In this document: in pieces, positions 1 to 5,948 of the stretch
How positions within the stretch are numbered: position 1 is the first letter of the stretch
How the letters are laid out: each line of letters opens with the position of its first letter
Program-made: the position numbers and the translations under genes
Assembly (NCBI GenBank): GCA_937934775.1
Contig: CALGYL010000111.1
Coordinates: 1-13,030, forward strand
Origin: an uncultured Clostridia bacterium
Lineage (GTDB): Bacteria > Bacillota > Clostridia > Christensenellales > Aristaeellaceae
Length of the DNA: 13,030 nucleotides
Direction: 5' to 3'
Notes under the pieces: generated by a model
Seen by the model: only the letters and a program-made list of their open reading frames with translations
Told to the model about the DNA's origin: nothing
Databases searched by the model: none

Positions 1-982
1 AGCTCGGTTTGACCATCGGCTCAACCTTCTGCGTCGCGCCGACCTGCAGCGCGATGTCGCTCATCTGGATGGACGTGACCGGTTCTCCTTTGATGGTCAG
101 CTTCATGGTCGCCTTGGCTTTGCCGCCGTCGTACGCCTTGCCGGTAATCACCACGGCGCCGGGAATTTTTGGATAGACCAGGGCGTCGCCATAACCGATG
201 TCGACCGCAGCGATGTCGTCGTTGCTGCTCGTATACGCCACCCCTTGCGAGAAAACGGTGGCAGACTCTGAAGTGCCGCCGCCATAGGAGGCGGACGACG
301 GGTTGGAGAGCACTGCGAGCAGGAAGGGGGACAGTGTGCCATCATTGCGGCGATACAGCGTCTTGCTCGCCGCCGGTACGTAGTTAATATTGGAAGTTTC
401 CGAAGTGTAGAGCGTCAGCGACTTCATGGGAATGAGTTTATCCGTGATGGTGATGACCTTGCTGGCCGTCTTGTTGTTGTCGGTCGTGACGGTCACCTTG
501 ACCTTGCCCGCCTTCTTGGCAAAGATGAACCACGCGCTGCCCGAAATATCCGATACCGCATAATCTGAAACTTTGCCGGTTCCAGAGACGAGTTCCACCG
601 TTACAGTGCTGATGACAACACTTGCGTTCGCGGGCGTCGGCTTGACCAGAACCGGATGCCTGTAGCAAAACGCGTTGGTAAATCCATTCAGATTAAACGA
701 TGCCATCGTATTGAGCGTATCCGGCATCGGGGCGAGCGAGATCGATGTGGGCGCCGGACCCGGCGTTTTTACGGAGAACGCGACCTTGACGCCCACGAAG
801 CCGTTGATCGGAAGATTCCTGTTGAGCTGGTTCTGAAGAGATTCCATCGCCGCCCGCGTCATGGCGCTGTCCGATACGCCGCCCAGCGCGACAGCCGTCT
901 TAACGTCCCCGGCGTATGCGACACCGCCCAACGACAGGCACGCAACCAAAAGCACTAAAACCAGACAAATGCCCCGCTTCAT
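1..982 (-). CDS. Secreted protein with bacterial Ig-like (Big2-type) domains, C-terminus beyond the window
   Basis: An uninterrupted reading frame runs from ATG at 982 to the left edge, giving 327 residues with no stop. Residues 1-24 form a signal peptide: MKRG, a hydrophobic core, then VAYA before Gly25, a good signal peptidase I site. LVAC at 12-15 also fits a lipobox, but the hydrophobic stretch after Cys15 argues against a lipoprotein. Residues 25-105 have no recognised fold. About 110-181 and 183-298 look like Ig-like repeats; the second has the Big2 pattern TSSNDDIAAVD followed by PGAVVITGKAYDGG. A third repeat starts near 301 (VTSIQMSDIALQVGATQKVE). Big2 domains are typical of surface or secreted proteins that bind polymers or other cells; the partner here is unknown. 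The start at 982 is chosen over ATG 988 because GGGGAGGG lies 8 bases upstream of it. The gene is visibly less GC-rich than the microcompartment genes. Confidence 0.82.
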   Translation of the reverse strand, partial: MKRGICLVLVLLVACLSLGGVAYAGDVKTAVALGGVSDSAMTRAAMESLQNQLNRNLPINGFVGVKVAFSVKTPGPAPTSISLAPMPDTLNTMASFNLNGFTNAFCYRHPVLVKPTPANASVVISTVTVELVSGTGKVSDYAVSDISGSAWFIFAKKAGKVKVTVTTDNNKTASKVITITDKLIPMKSLTLYTSETSNINYVPAASKTLYRRNDGTLSPFLLAVLSNPSSASYGGGTSESATVFSQGVAYTSSNDDIAAVDIGYGDALVYPKIPGAVVITGKAYDGGKAKATMKLTIKGEPVTSIQMSDIALQVGATQKVEPMVKPS

Positions 983-990
983 ACGCATTT

Positions 991-998
991 CCCTCCCC
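991..998 (-). promoter_or_regulatory. Ribosome binding site of the secreted Ig-like protein
   Basis: GGGGAGGG on the minus strand lies 8 bases before ATG 982 but only 2 bases before ATG 988. The spacing decides for the downstream ATG, which gives a signal peptide beginning MKRG. Confidence 0.6.
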
Positions 999-1030
999 AT
1001 AGACCCATCCCACCACGCGGTTTCAAATTC

Positions 1031-1059
1031 ACACTATCGCAGCGTGCAGTCTTTGTAAA
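1031..1059 (-). promoter_or_regulatory. Weak sigma-70-type promoter candidate for the secreted protein
   Basis: On the minus strand TTTACA (1059-1054) resembles a -35 box and TAGTGT (1036-1031) is a poor -10 box, with 17 bases between them. They lie about 50 bases upstream of the start at 982. The -10 matches the consensus at only three positions, so this is a candidate and nothing more. Confidence 0.25.
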
Positions 1060-1278
1060 GGCAGTATTCACAATCAGTAATCGCACGTTCACAACTTGCA
1101 CAGCGTTTCGTCGCCGCCGGGTGTGCTTCGTCCATCCCGGTCGGCCAGACGGCGCGATCGACCGCTGAGGGCGCCCGGTCATTCCATTCAACACGCCAAA
1201 TTGCCGGTTTCCGTATCCCGCCGCAGCCAAAACAGCCGGAAGGCCCCTCTGGATGTCAGGGCGATCCGGCTGGAAGGT

Positions 1279-1290
1279 ATACAATTGTAT
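1279..1290. repeat. Perfect 12-bp palindrome ATACAATTGTAT, possible operator
   Basis: ATACAA/TTGTAT is a perfect inverted repeat in an AT-rich patch inside a GC-rich gap. Its size and symmetry would suit a dimeric repressor such as a GntR-type regulator, but no regulator gene is nearby and it is about 300 bases from the next start. The function is unknown and it may be chance. Confidence 0.25.
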
Positions 1291-1357
1291 GATGATCGAT
1301 TGGAGATGATACGCGCATTGGCCGTCTCCGGCGGCGACGCGGGCTGCCGGGGTGCGC

Positions 1358-1384
1358 GCGAAGGCCGTTTGACAGGGCCTTCGC
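1358..1384. terminator. Hairpin downstream of the oxidoreductase pseudogene, terminator-like but without a T-tract
   Basis: GCGAAGGCC and GGCCTTCGC form a perfect 9-bp stem with a 9-base loop. It lies about 50 bases after the stop at 1433, where a terminator would be expected. There is no run of T after it on the minus strand, so it may be a processing or rho-assisted site, or a degraded terminator. Confidence 0.35.
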
Positions 1385-1432
1385 CCCCCCCGCTGCGCGG
1401 ACATCGGATGCGCAAGAAACGCGCCCGCGCGA

Positions 1433-2522
1433 TCAGGCCATCCGGCTACAGGGGGGCATGGGCAGGGGGCGTTCGGGCCGGCTGTCAATCTGCACCGTAA
1501 CGCCGCGCGCGACGCTTTCCAAAATTCCATGCATCGTCTTTAGGACATGCAGCGCGATACCACCGCCCGCGCGGGGCGCGCGGGCGGTCCGGATCGCGTC
1601 GGCCATGTCAGAAAGGCCCAGTCCGCGGCTGTTCTCCGTGAAGGGGAATTCCAGCGGCCGGTCCGAAAACTCCGCCGAGTCCGCCGGACAGGCCCTGACC
1701 GGCCCACCAAACGTGTTGGGGTCCGGCCCGGACAGCGTCCCCCGCGCGCCGTATACTTCGATAAACGGCAGCTGCGCGGCCTGTACGTCGAAGCTCCTCG
1801 TAAGCGACGCGATCGCACCGGAGCAAAAGCGCAGAAGCCCGCTGATGTGCGTGTCCACATTAACCGGAATCCGCTCCCCCGCCCTGGGGCCGCTTTGGAT
1901 GGTTCAGGTGGAAAAGGGCGCACGCGCCATGCCGGTAGCGGAAGCCACCGGGCCGAGCAGCTGCGTAAGCGCCGTCAGGTAGTATGGCCCCATGTCCATC
2001 AGCGAACCGCCGCCGGGCTGATAGTAGAAATCGGGGTTCGGGTGCCACTTTTCGTGGCCGGGCAGCATCAGAAACGCGCTGGCGCCGACCGCTTCGCCGA
2101 TCGCGCCCCGGTCGAGAATGCGGCGCGCTGTCTGGAACCCCGCGCCCAACACGGTGTCTGGCGCGCAGCCGATCACGAGGGCGCGCTTCTCCTCTTCCGC
2201 CATCAGGCGTAAGGCTTCCGAGGCAGCCAGCGGCTTTTCGCCGTACACGTGCTTCCCCCGCTTCGAGCGCGGCGAGGGAGACCGCGAAGTGCTCGGCGGG
2301 CCGCGTCAGGTTGAGAACCAGCTCAATCCGCCCGTCCCGGAGCAGCGCCCGCATATCCGGGAAGCACTGAACATGGTACGCATCGGCGAAGGCCTGCGCC
2401 TTTTCGGGCAGCGCGTCGCACACGCCCACCAGCTCCAGGTTATGAAACAGGGACTGGATGTTCTGAAGATAGATTCCGCTGATGAAGCCGCAGCCGATAA
2501 TGCCCAGCCCGACTCTGCGCAT
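1433..2522 (-). pseudogene. Gfo/Idh/MocA-family NAD(P)-dependent oxidoreductase, broken by a frameshift and a stop
   Basis: Read through two lesions, this gives about 360 residues, the usual length for the family. The N-terminal Rossmann fold begins MRRVGLGIIGCGFISG. The family EKPLA motif (GEKPLAAS) and the C-terminal GGGSLMDMGPYYLTAL segment are both recognisable, and the protein ends with the typical SRPERPLP tail. Lesion 1: a run of five G on the minus strand (2255-2259) where four would keep frame, so translation shifts just before HVYGEKPLA. Lesion 2: TGA at 1906-1904, in the same frame as the rest of the C-terminal half, where an Arg codon (CGA) is likely to have been. Such enzymes oxidise or reduce sugars and related polyols; the substrate cannot be read from the sequence. 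The start at 2522 is preferred over 2531 because AGAGG lies 9 bases upstream. A homopolymer error could explain lesion 1 alone, but not lesion 2. Confidence 0.82.
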
Positions 2523-2544
2523 GTCAATCATCCTCTCGCGGACG

Positions 2545-2754
2545 TTACGCCCCGGGAACGCGCTCCTTCATTTCCAGCGTAAAGCCCAGCGCCTTCAGCG
2601 TATCGAAGTAAGCGTAACGTTCGAAGCCCTTTTCTTCTTCAAACACCAGCGGAAAGCCCTTGCGGCCCATCAGGTCGATGTGCTGCTCAAAGCCCTCGAT
2701 GTACAGCGAAATGAAGCACACGCTGGCGATCTGGCTCGCTTGATTATGCAGCAC
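2545..2754 (-). pseudogene. C-terminal fragment of a VOC (glyoxalase-like) family protein
   Basis: The 69 residues resemble the second half of a vicinal oxygen chelate protein: IEGFEQHIDLMGRKGFP, then ERYAYFDTLKALGFTLEM at the end, which is the usual last strand pair and metal-side segment. Family members are normally about 120-150 residues, so the first half is missing. The only start is a GTG with an in-frame TGA two codons before it and no ribosome site. No N-terminal half can be found further upstream either. The break lies about 25 bases from the palindromic repeat at 2779-2837, suggesting a rearrangement there. It sits 22 bases before the broken oxidoreductase, so the two were probably one operon. 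The family call is by pattern only. Confidence 0.6.
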
Positions 2755-2778
2755 TATTCATTCCCGGACACGCCCTAA

Positions 2779-2837
2779 TACCAATTTCAAAACAATAATG
2801 CGCCGTTGTGACGACGCATTATTGTTTTGGATTGGCA
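2779..2837. repeat. 59-bp near-perfect palindrome with the same ends as the element at 9727-9885
   Basis: Arms at 2781-2806 and 2811-2835 pair almost perfectly around a TGTG loop; the core CAAAACAATAATGCG is exact in both arms. The outer ends are TACCAAT on the left and, read inward from the right, TGCCAATCCAAAACA. The last 13 bases, CCAATCCAAAACA, are identical to the right end of the 159-bp element between the eutM genes. It may be a minimal copy of that repeat family with TA (one side mutated to CA) as target. It could also act as a bidirectional terminator, since AAAAC and GTTTT flank the GC part of the stem; it would then end the MgtC-family transcript. Confidence 0.65.
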
Positions 2838-2846
2838 TCGAACTGT

Positions 2847-2872
2847 GAATGAAGTCTCGTTCTCCTTCATTC
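2847..2872. repeat. Small inverted repeat GAATGAAG/CTTCATTC
   Basis: An exact 8-bp stem with a 10-base loop, directly beside the 59-bp palindrome. There is no T-tract. It may be part of the 3' end structure of the MgtC-family transcript or a remnant of an older insertion. Confidence 0.35.
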
Positions 2873-2976
2873 GCTTCCACCGGCACAATTCTTTTTTGCC
2901 GCGCAACCGGCGTATTCGTACGTTTCCTTATGGAATCATTTGGTGGTGATTCGCCCCTCCGCCCGCAGGGAGAGCG

Positions 2977-3654
2977 TTATAGTTCTTCCATATAAGCCAG
3001 GCCATCCATGCTCCTCAGAATGTGGATGATCTCCTCGTGGGTCTGTTTGCCGATTCCTTTGATGGTCACCACAAATGCAACATTTCCTTCCCCCTGGGCA
3101 AGGTCGCTTTGAATTTGCATATTGCTGCTTTCAATTTTATTTTCGCGCACATAGCGGATAAAGTAGCCAAGCGGCACATTTTCCTTCAGCTCAATATAGG
3201 CTTCCATCTGCCTGGTACGCTTGCGCATGCGGTCGTCAAACTCGTGCAATACGGACAGGATGAAGAAAATCAGCGCGGCGCCAATCAGAGCGGCTTCGTA
3301 AAATCCAATGCCGATGGCCAAGCCCATCGCGGCGGCGGCCCAAAGGCCGGCGGCCGTGGTAAGCCCTTTGATCTGACTGCGGCTGGTCACGATGATGGTT
3401 CCGGCGCCTAAAAAGCCAATGCCGCTGACCACCTGTGCAGCCATTCGCGCGGGATCACCCGTACCGAAGATCTGGCAGATGTACTGGTTGGTCATCATGA
3501 CCATACACGAACCCAGGCTGACCAGCATATAGGTTCGCAACCCCGCCGGACGGTTTTTCATGCCTCGTTCCAACCCGATCAGGCCCCCAAGTATCGTTGA
3601 CAAAAAAGACCGTATCAAGACGGCGAGCAATGTCAATTCACGGACGCTATCCAC
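2977..3654 (-). CDS. MgtC/SapB-family inner membrane protein
   Basis: The protein has 225 residues. The N-terminal half is the MgtC membrane domain with about five hydrophobic segments (roughly 5-26, 42-62, 72-92, 97-117 and 118-137). The family signatures are GGLIGLERG at 23-31, GLRTYMLVSLG at 38-48, SGIGFLGAGTI at 77-87 and KGLTTAAGLWAAAAMG at 96-111. Residues 150-225 form a soluble ACT-like tail, as in full-length MgtC proteins. In enterobacteria and mycobacteria MgtC supports growth at low Mg2+ and modulates the F-type ATPase; the role in Bacillota is not settled. GTG at 3654 is the start because AAAGGAG sits 7 bases upstream; a longer frame begins at 3717 without such a site. It stands alone, with no visible link to the microcompartment. 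Confidence 0.88.
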   Translation of the reverse strand: MDSVRELTLLAVLIRSFLSTILGGLIGLERGMKNRPAGLRTYMLVSLGSCMVMMTNQYICQIFGTGDPARMAAQVVSGIGFLGAGTIIVTSRSQIKGLTTAAGLWAAAAMGLAIGIGFYEAALIGAALIFFILSVLHEFDDRMRKRTRQMEAYIELKENVPLGYFIRYVRENKIESSNMQIQSDLAQGEGNVAFVVTIKGIGKQTHEEIIHILRSMDGLAYMEEL

Positions 3655-3661
3655 CGGCAAG

Positions 3662-3668
3662 CTCCTTT
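3662..3668 (-). promoter_or_regulatory. Ribosome binding site that fixes the GTG start of the MgtC-family gene
   Basis: AAAGGAG on the minus strand, 7 bases before GTG 3654. It lies inside the coding part of the longer alternative frame, which argues that the longer start is not used. Confidence 0.7.
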
Positions 3669-3817
3669 CGTAATGAAAATGGGACAACTTGTATCCATTC
3701 TTCGCCTGAGGAGCCATCCTGAAGCGGAAGAAAAAGTCAGGCGTCGCGAAATCCGTATGAGCGGCCGGATTGCGCAGGCAGATCCATTGCGGGTTTGATT
3801 CCAGGCTCCACGTAAAG

Positions 3818-3836
3818 GCGGGACTCCGCGTCCCGC
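3818..3836 (-). terminator. Hairpin after the DUF2284-type gene, likely terminator
   Basis: GCGGGAC and GTCCCGC form a perfect 7-bp GC stem with a 5-base loop, about 90 bases after the stop at 3923. On the minus strand it is followed by CTTT, a short T-run only, so termination may be weak. Confidence 0.4.
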
Positions 3837-3922
3837 ATAGAAGCGCTGTGTGGCGGTGTTGCCCGTTCCAGGCCCGGCACCGGGGCCGTCGTCCTGTTCT
3901 CAGGCTTTTCGCGCTTTCGCCT

Positions 3923-4474
3923 TCAGGCCCCGCATCCCGAAGGCAGCATTAGGCCGCCCATCATGGTCAGATACGGGGGTGCCTGGTCGTTAAACCACTG
4001 GACTTCGACCCCAAACAGCTCCCGAGACATCTGCGCGATCTCCAATAGAAAGGCATCCAGCGAATACCTGAGCGCTTCTGGGTAGCGGCAGGGCAGTCCA
4101 TCCCGCCGCGCACACCGTTCGCAGCGCACGCACTGCCCCGGAGATATGGCGAGACTTCCCGGCAACTCCGCCTCAAAATTCAGTACCCTGCGGTTGAAGG
4201 CCACCATCCCCCGCTCAAAAAACGCGCTCGCCTCGGAGCGGGCAAGGGTGGGCGGCATGGGCAGACGCGCGGCATACAGGCGCACGCGGTCAAAGGACCG
4301 CATGAGGGCCAGCATATCCTCTCCCGTTGGGGGACAGGCGTAGTTGTTGCCGAAATTTCCGCATTGCCTGCACATCGGGGCAAGGTGCTCCGGCCGGTAA
4401 TACCGGTCGATCAGTTCTTCCACAGGCATGGCGACGGGGTTTAGCCACATCAGAGTGCATTCAGGGCGGTTCAC
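3923..4474 (-). CDS. Cysteine-rich DUF2284-type predicted metal-binding protein
   Basis: The protein has 183 residues, is cytosolic, and has no signal peptide or membrane segment. Two cysteine groups define it: C35, C38 and C47 in CRQCGNFGNNYACPP, and C115, C118, C121 and C129 in CVRCERCARRDGLPC followed by RYPEALRYS. This spacing matches the DUF2284 family of predicted metal- or Fe-S-binding proteins. The biochemical role of the family is not known to me, and the pattern could suit an iron-sulfur or zinc site. The start is GTG 4474 with GGAG about 8 bases upstream. The gene follows the phosphodiesterase gene by 89 bases in the same direction and may share its transcript. All seven cysteines are present, so it looks intact. 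Confidence 0.72.
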   Translation of the reverse strand: MNRPECTLMWLNPVAMPVEELIDRYYRPEHLAPMCRQCGNFGNNYACPPTGEDMLALMRSFDRVRLYAARLPMPPTLARSEASAFFERGMVAFNRRVLNFEAELPGSLAISPGQCVRCERCARRDGLPCRYPEALRYSLDAFLLEIAQMSRELFGVEVQWFNDQAPPYLTMMGGLMLPSGCGA

Positions 4475-4563
4475 ACGTTCATCTCCATTGCGGGCGCGGC
4501 AGTCCGCGCGCCTTGCGACCGCCTTAAACGGTACGCTTCTCTCCTCCGGTGGGAACGGCGGAC

Positions 4564-5295
4564 TCAGTCCATGGCGGCCAGGATCGCCAGCGCGCGATCC
4601 GGATAATTGGTGATCAGCCGGTCCGCGCCGGCCCGGAACGCCATCCGGATGTCCGCGTCCTCGTTGACTGTCCAGGGGTTGACCTCCATCCCCAGCGCGT
4701 GGGCATGATCACATTCGCCGGGCGTCTGCAATTCTGAAAAATGCGGGTGCAGCGCGTTCATGCCGAGCGCGTGGCCGTATTCCCAAGGCTTGACCATGGT
4801 GCATTCGTACAGGATTCCGCAGGGAAGCGAGGGATCGATGGCCTTCATGCGCAGAAGGCTGTGGTGGTTGAACGAAGAATAGAGCACCCGCTCCGTCATG
4901 CCCATGCGCGCGGCCAGATCCACGCAGCGCACTTCCAGACCGGGGTAGTCGATCAGGCTGTTTTTCAGTTCCACGTTGACCATGACGCCGGTCGGGGCGA
5001 AGAGCTCAAAAACCTCCCGAAGCGTCGGGATGCGCGCGTTTGGGTATTCCGGATGGGTTTTGTTAAAGCGCAGGCGTTTGAGCTCGGAAAGCGAATGGTC
5101 GCACAGCCGGCCCGTCCCGTCCGAAACGCGCTCCACGGTTTCGTCGTGCGCCACCACCAGTTCCCCGTCCCGGCTGAGGTGCACGTCCAGTTCCACGCCG
5201 TGCGCGCCCTGGCGCGCGGCCAGTTCAAAGGCTTCCAATGTATTTTCCGGCGCGTAACCGCTCGCGCCCCGGTGTCCGTATACCCACTGTGGCAT
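4564..5295 (-). CDS. Cytosolic glycerophosphodiester phosphodiesterase (GDPD family)
   Basis: The protein has 243 residues, the usual length for the short cytosolic GDPDs (UgpQ type). It starts directly at the TIM barrel with no signal peptide. Catalytic motifs are present: HRGASGYAPENT at 8-19 (His8, Arg9), ELDV at 35-38 (metal-binding Glu35 and Asp37), and VVAHD with the second catalytic His50. VNVELK near 105-110 and the closing NPWTVNEDADIRMAF also fit the family. The enzyme hydrolyses glycerophosphodiesters to glycerol-3-phosphate and the free alcohol. With glycerophosphoethanolamine the alcohol is ethanolamine, the substrate of the neighbouring Eut pathway; this link is inference from position. 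ATG 5295 has AAGGAAG about 10 bases upstream. It follows pduT by 107 bases, with a likely terminator between, so it may be transcribed separately or by read-through. Confidence 0.9.
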   Translation of the reverse strand: MPQWVYGHRGASGYAPENTLEAFELAARQGAHGVELDVHLSRDGELVVAHDETVERVSDGTGRLCDHSLSELKRLRFNKTHPEYPNARIPTLREVFELFAPTGVMVNVELKNSLIDYPGLEVRCVDLAARMGMTERVLYSSFNHHSLLRMKAIDPSLPCGILYECTMVKPWEYGHALGMNALHPHFSELQTPGECDHAHALGMEVNPWTVNEDADIRMAFRAGADRLITNYPDRALAILAAMD

Positions 5296-5350
5296 GTTCG
5301 TCGCACTTCCTTATATTCGATGGGATCGCCGCGCGCAATTTCAGACCGTC

Positions 5351-5389
5351 AAAAAGGGCACCCCAACGCCGCCGTGGGTACGGCGCGTC
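5351..5389 (-). terminator. Likely intrinsic terminator at the end of the microcompartment operon
   Basis: Fourteen bases after the pduT stop, minus-strand CGCCGT/ACGGCG can form a stem with an ACCC loop. Alternatively GTACCCA can pair with TGGGGTGC. The latter stem is followed at once by CCTTTTTG (T-tract at 5355-5351). Either fold is compatible with a rho-independent terminator, which would end the operon before the phosphodiesterase gene. Confidence 0.5.
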
Positions 5390-5402
5390 CCTCGCAGGTC
5401 CG

Positions 5403-5948
5403 CTACAGCATCGCCCGGAAGATTTCTGGCACAGGCGAGGGAATCACGCTGGTACAAACCACCATGCCCTTCGCGGCGGCTTCCTTGACCCCCGCGCTGA
5501 CGGCAGCCTGCACCGACGAGACGCTGCCCGTGAGCGTCACAAACGATTTCCCTCCGATGCCCAGCCCCAGCCGCACTTCCAAAAGTGAGACCTCCGCCGC
5601 CTTTGCCGCCGTGTCCGCCGCGACCACCGAGGCCGCGATGCTGAAAAACTCCATCACGCCCAGCGCGGCTGCCGCCGGAGGCACCGTGCAGCCGCTGAGG
5701 GCCGCGGTCACCTGTTCGTCGAGATTTGCGATCACCAGATCATCCACGAAAAACGCGGCGGCGCAGGCACGGCCCGCCGCCATGGCGGCCGCAACAGCCG
5801 CCACTTCCCCGGTGATGATGACGATGTACTTGCCCGGGCATACCGTCGCCGAGCGGACCAGACATACGTCCGCCGCCTTCAGCATCGCGTCGCCCGCTTC
5901 AATCCCGCGGGCGATACTGCTCAATTCCAGGAGTCCCAAAGAAATCAT
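5403..5948 (-). CDS. pduT: PduT-type tandem BMC-domain shell protein with a candidate Fe-S cysteine
   Basis: The protein has 181 residues, against 184 in Salmonella PduT, and two BMC domains (about 1-85 and 93-178). The first begins with SLGLLELSSIARGIEAGDAM. Cys37 in TVCPGK matches the PduT cysteine that, from three subunits, holds a [4Fe-4S] cluster in the central pore of the trimer. Proteins of this type form pseudohexameric shell tiles and are proposed to pass electrons across the shell to PduS. The start ATG 5948 overlaps the pduS stop as ATGA, so the two are translationally coupled, in line with their known partnership. It is the last gene of the operon. A longer upstream frame exists but lies wholly inside pduS and has no shell-like sequence. 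The product call is secure; the electron-transfer role is known for the family, not shown here. Confidence 0.93.
   Translation of the reverse strand: MISLGLLELSSIARGIEAGDAMLKAADVCLVRSATVCPGKYIVIITGEVAAVAAAMAAGRACAAAFFVDDLVIANLDEQVTAALSGCTVPPAAAALGVMEFFSIAASVVAADTAAKAAEVSLLEVRLGLGIGGKSFVTLTGSVSSVQAAVSAGVKEAAAKGMVVCTSVIPSPVPEIFRAML

Larger units (their letters stand above)
983..1432. other. 450-bp gap without a gene
   Basis: Between the end of the oxidoreductase pseudogene and the secreted protein gene I see no convincing coding frame on either strand. The open frames here have no family resemblance and lack ribosome sites. The gap holds a promoter candidate and ribosome site next to the secreted gene, a 12-bp palindrome at 1279-1290, and a hairpin at 1358-1384 followed on the plus strand by a run of C. 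Confidence 0.6.

Noticed and set aside
979..1530. Minus-strand open frame of 183 codons in the gap before the secreted protein
   Set aside because: It overlaps the end of the oxidoreductase and the start of the secreted gene in another frame, is rich in Arg/Pro/Gly and has no recognisable domain.
2755..2778. TTAGGGCGTGTC-like sequence beside the VOC fragment as an insertion-sequence end
   Set aside because: It vaguely recalls ends of some insertion sequences, but there is no partner repeat, no transposase and no target duplication in the window.
5311..5340. Promoter for the phosphodiesterase gene (TTGCGC, 17 bases, TATAAG)
   Set aside because: The -10-like TATAAG overlaps the ribosome site AAGGAAG, so a transcript from it would lack the site.
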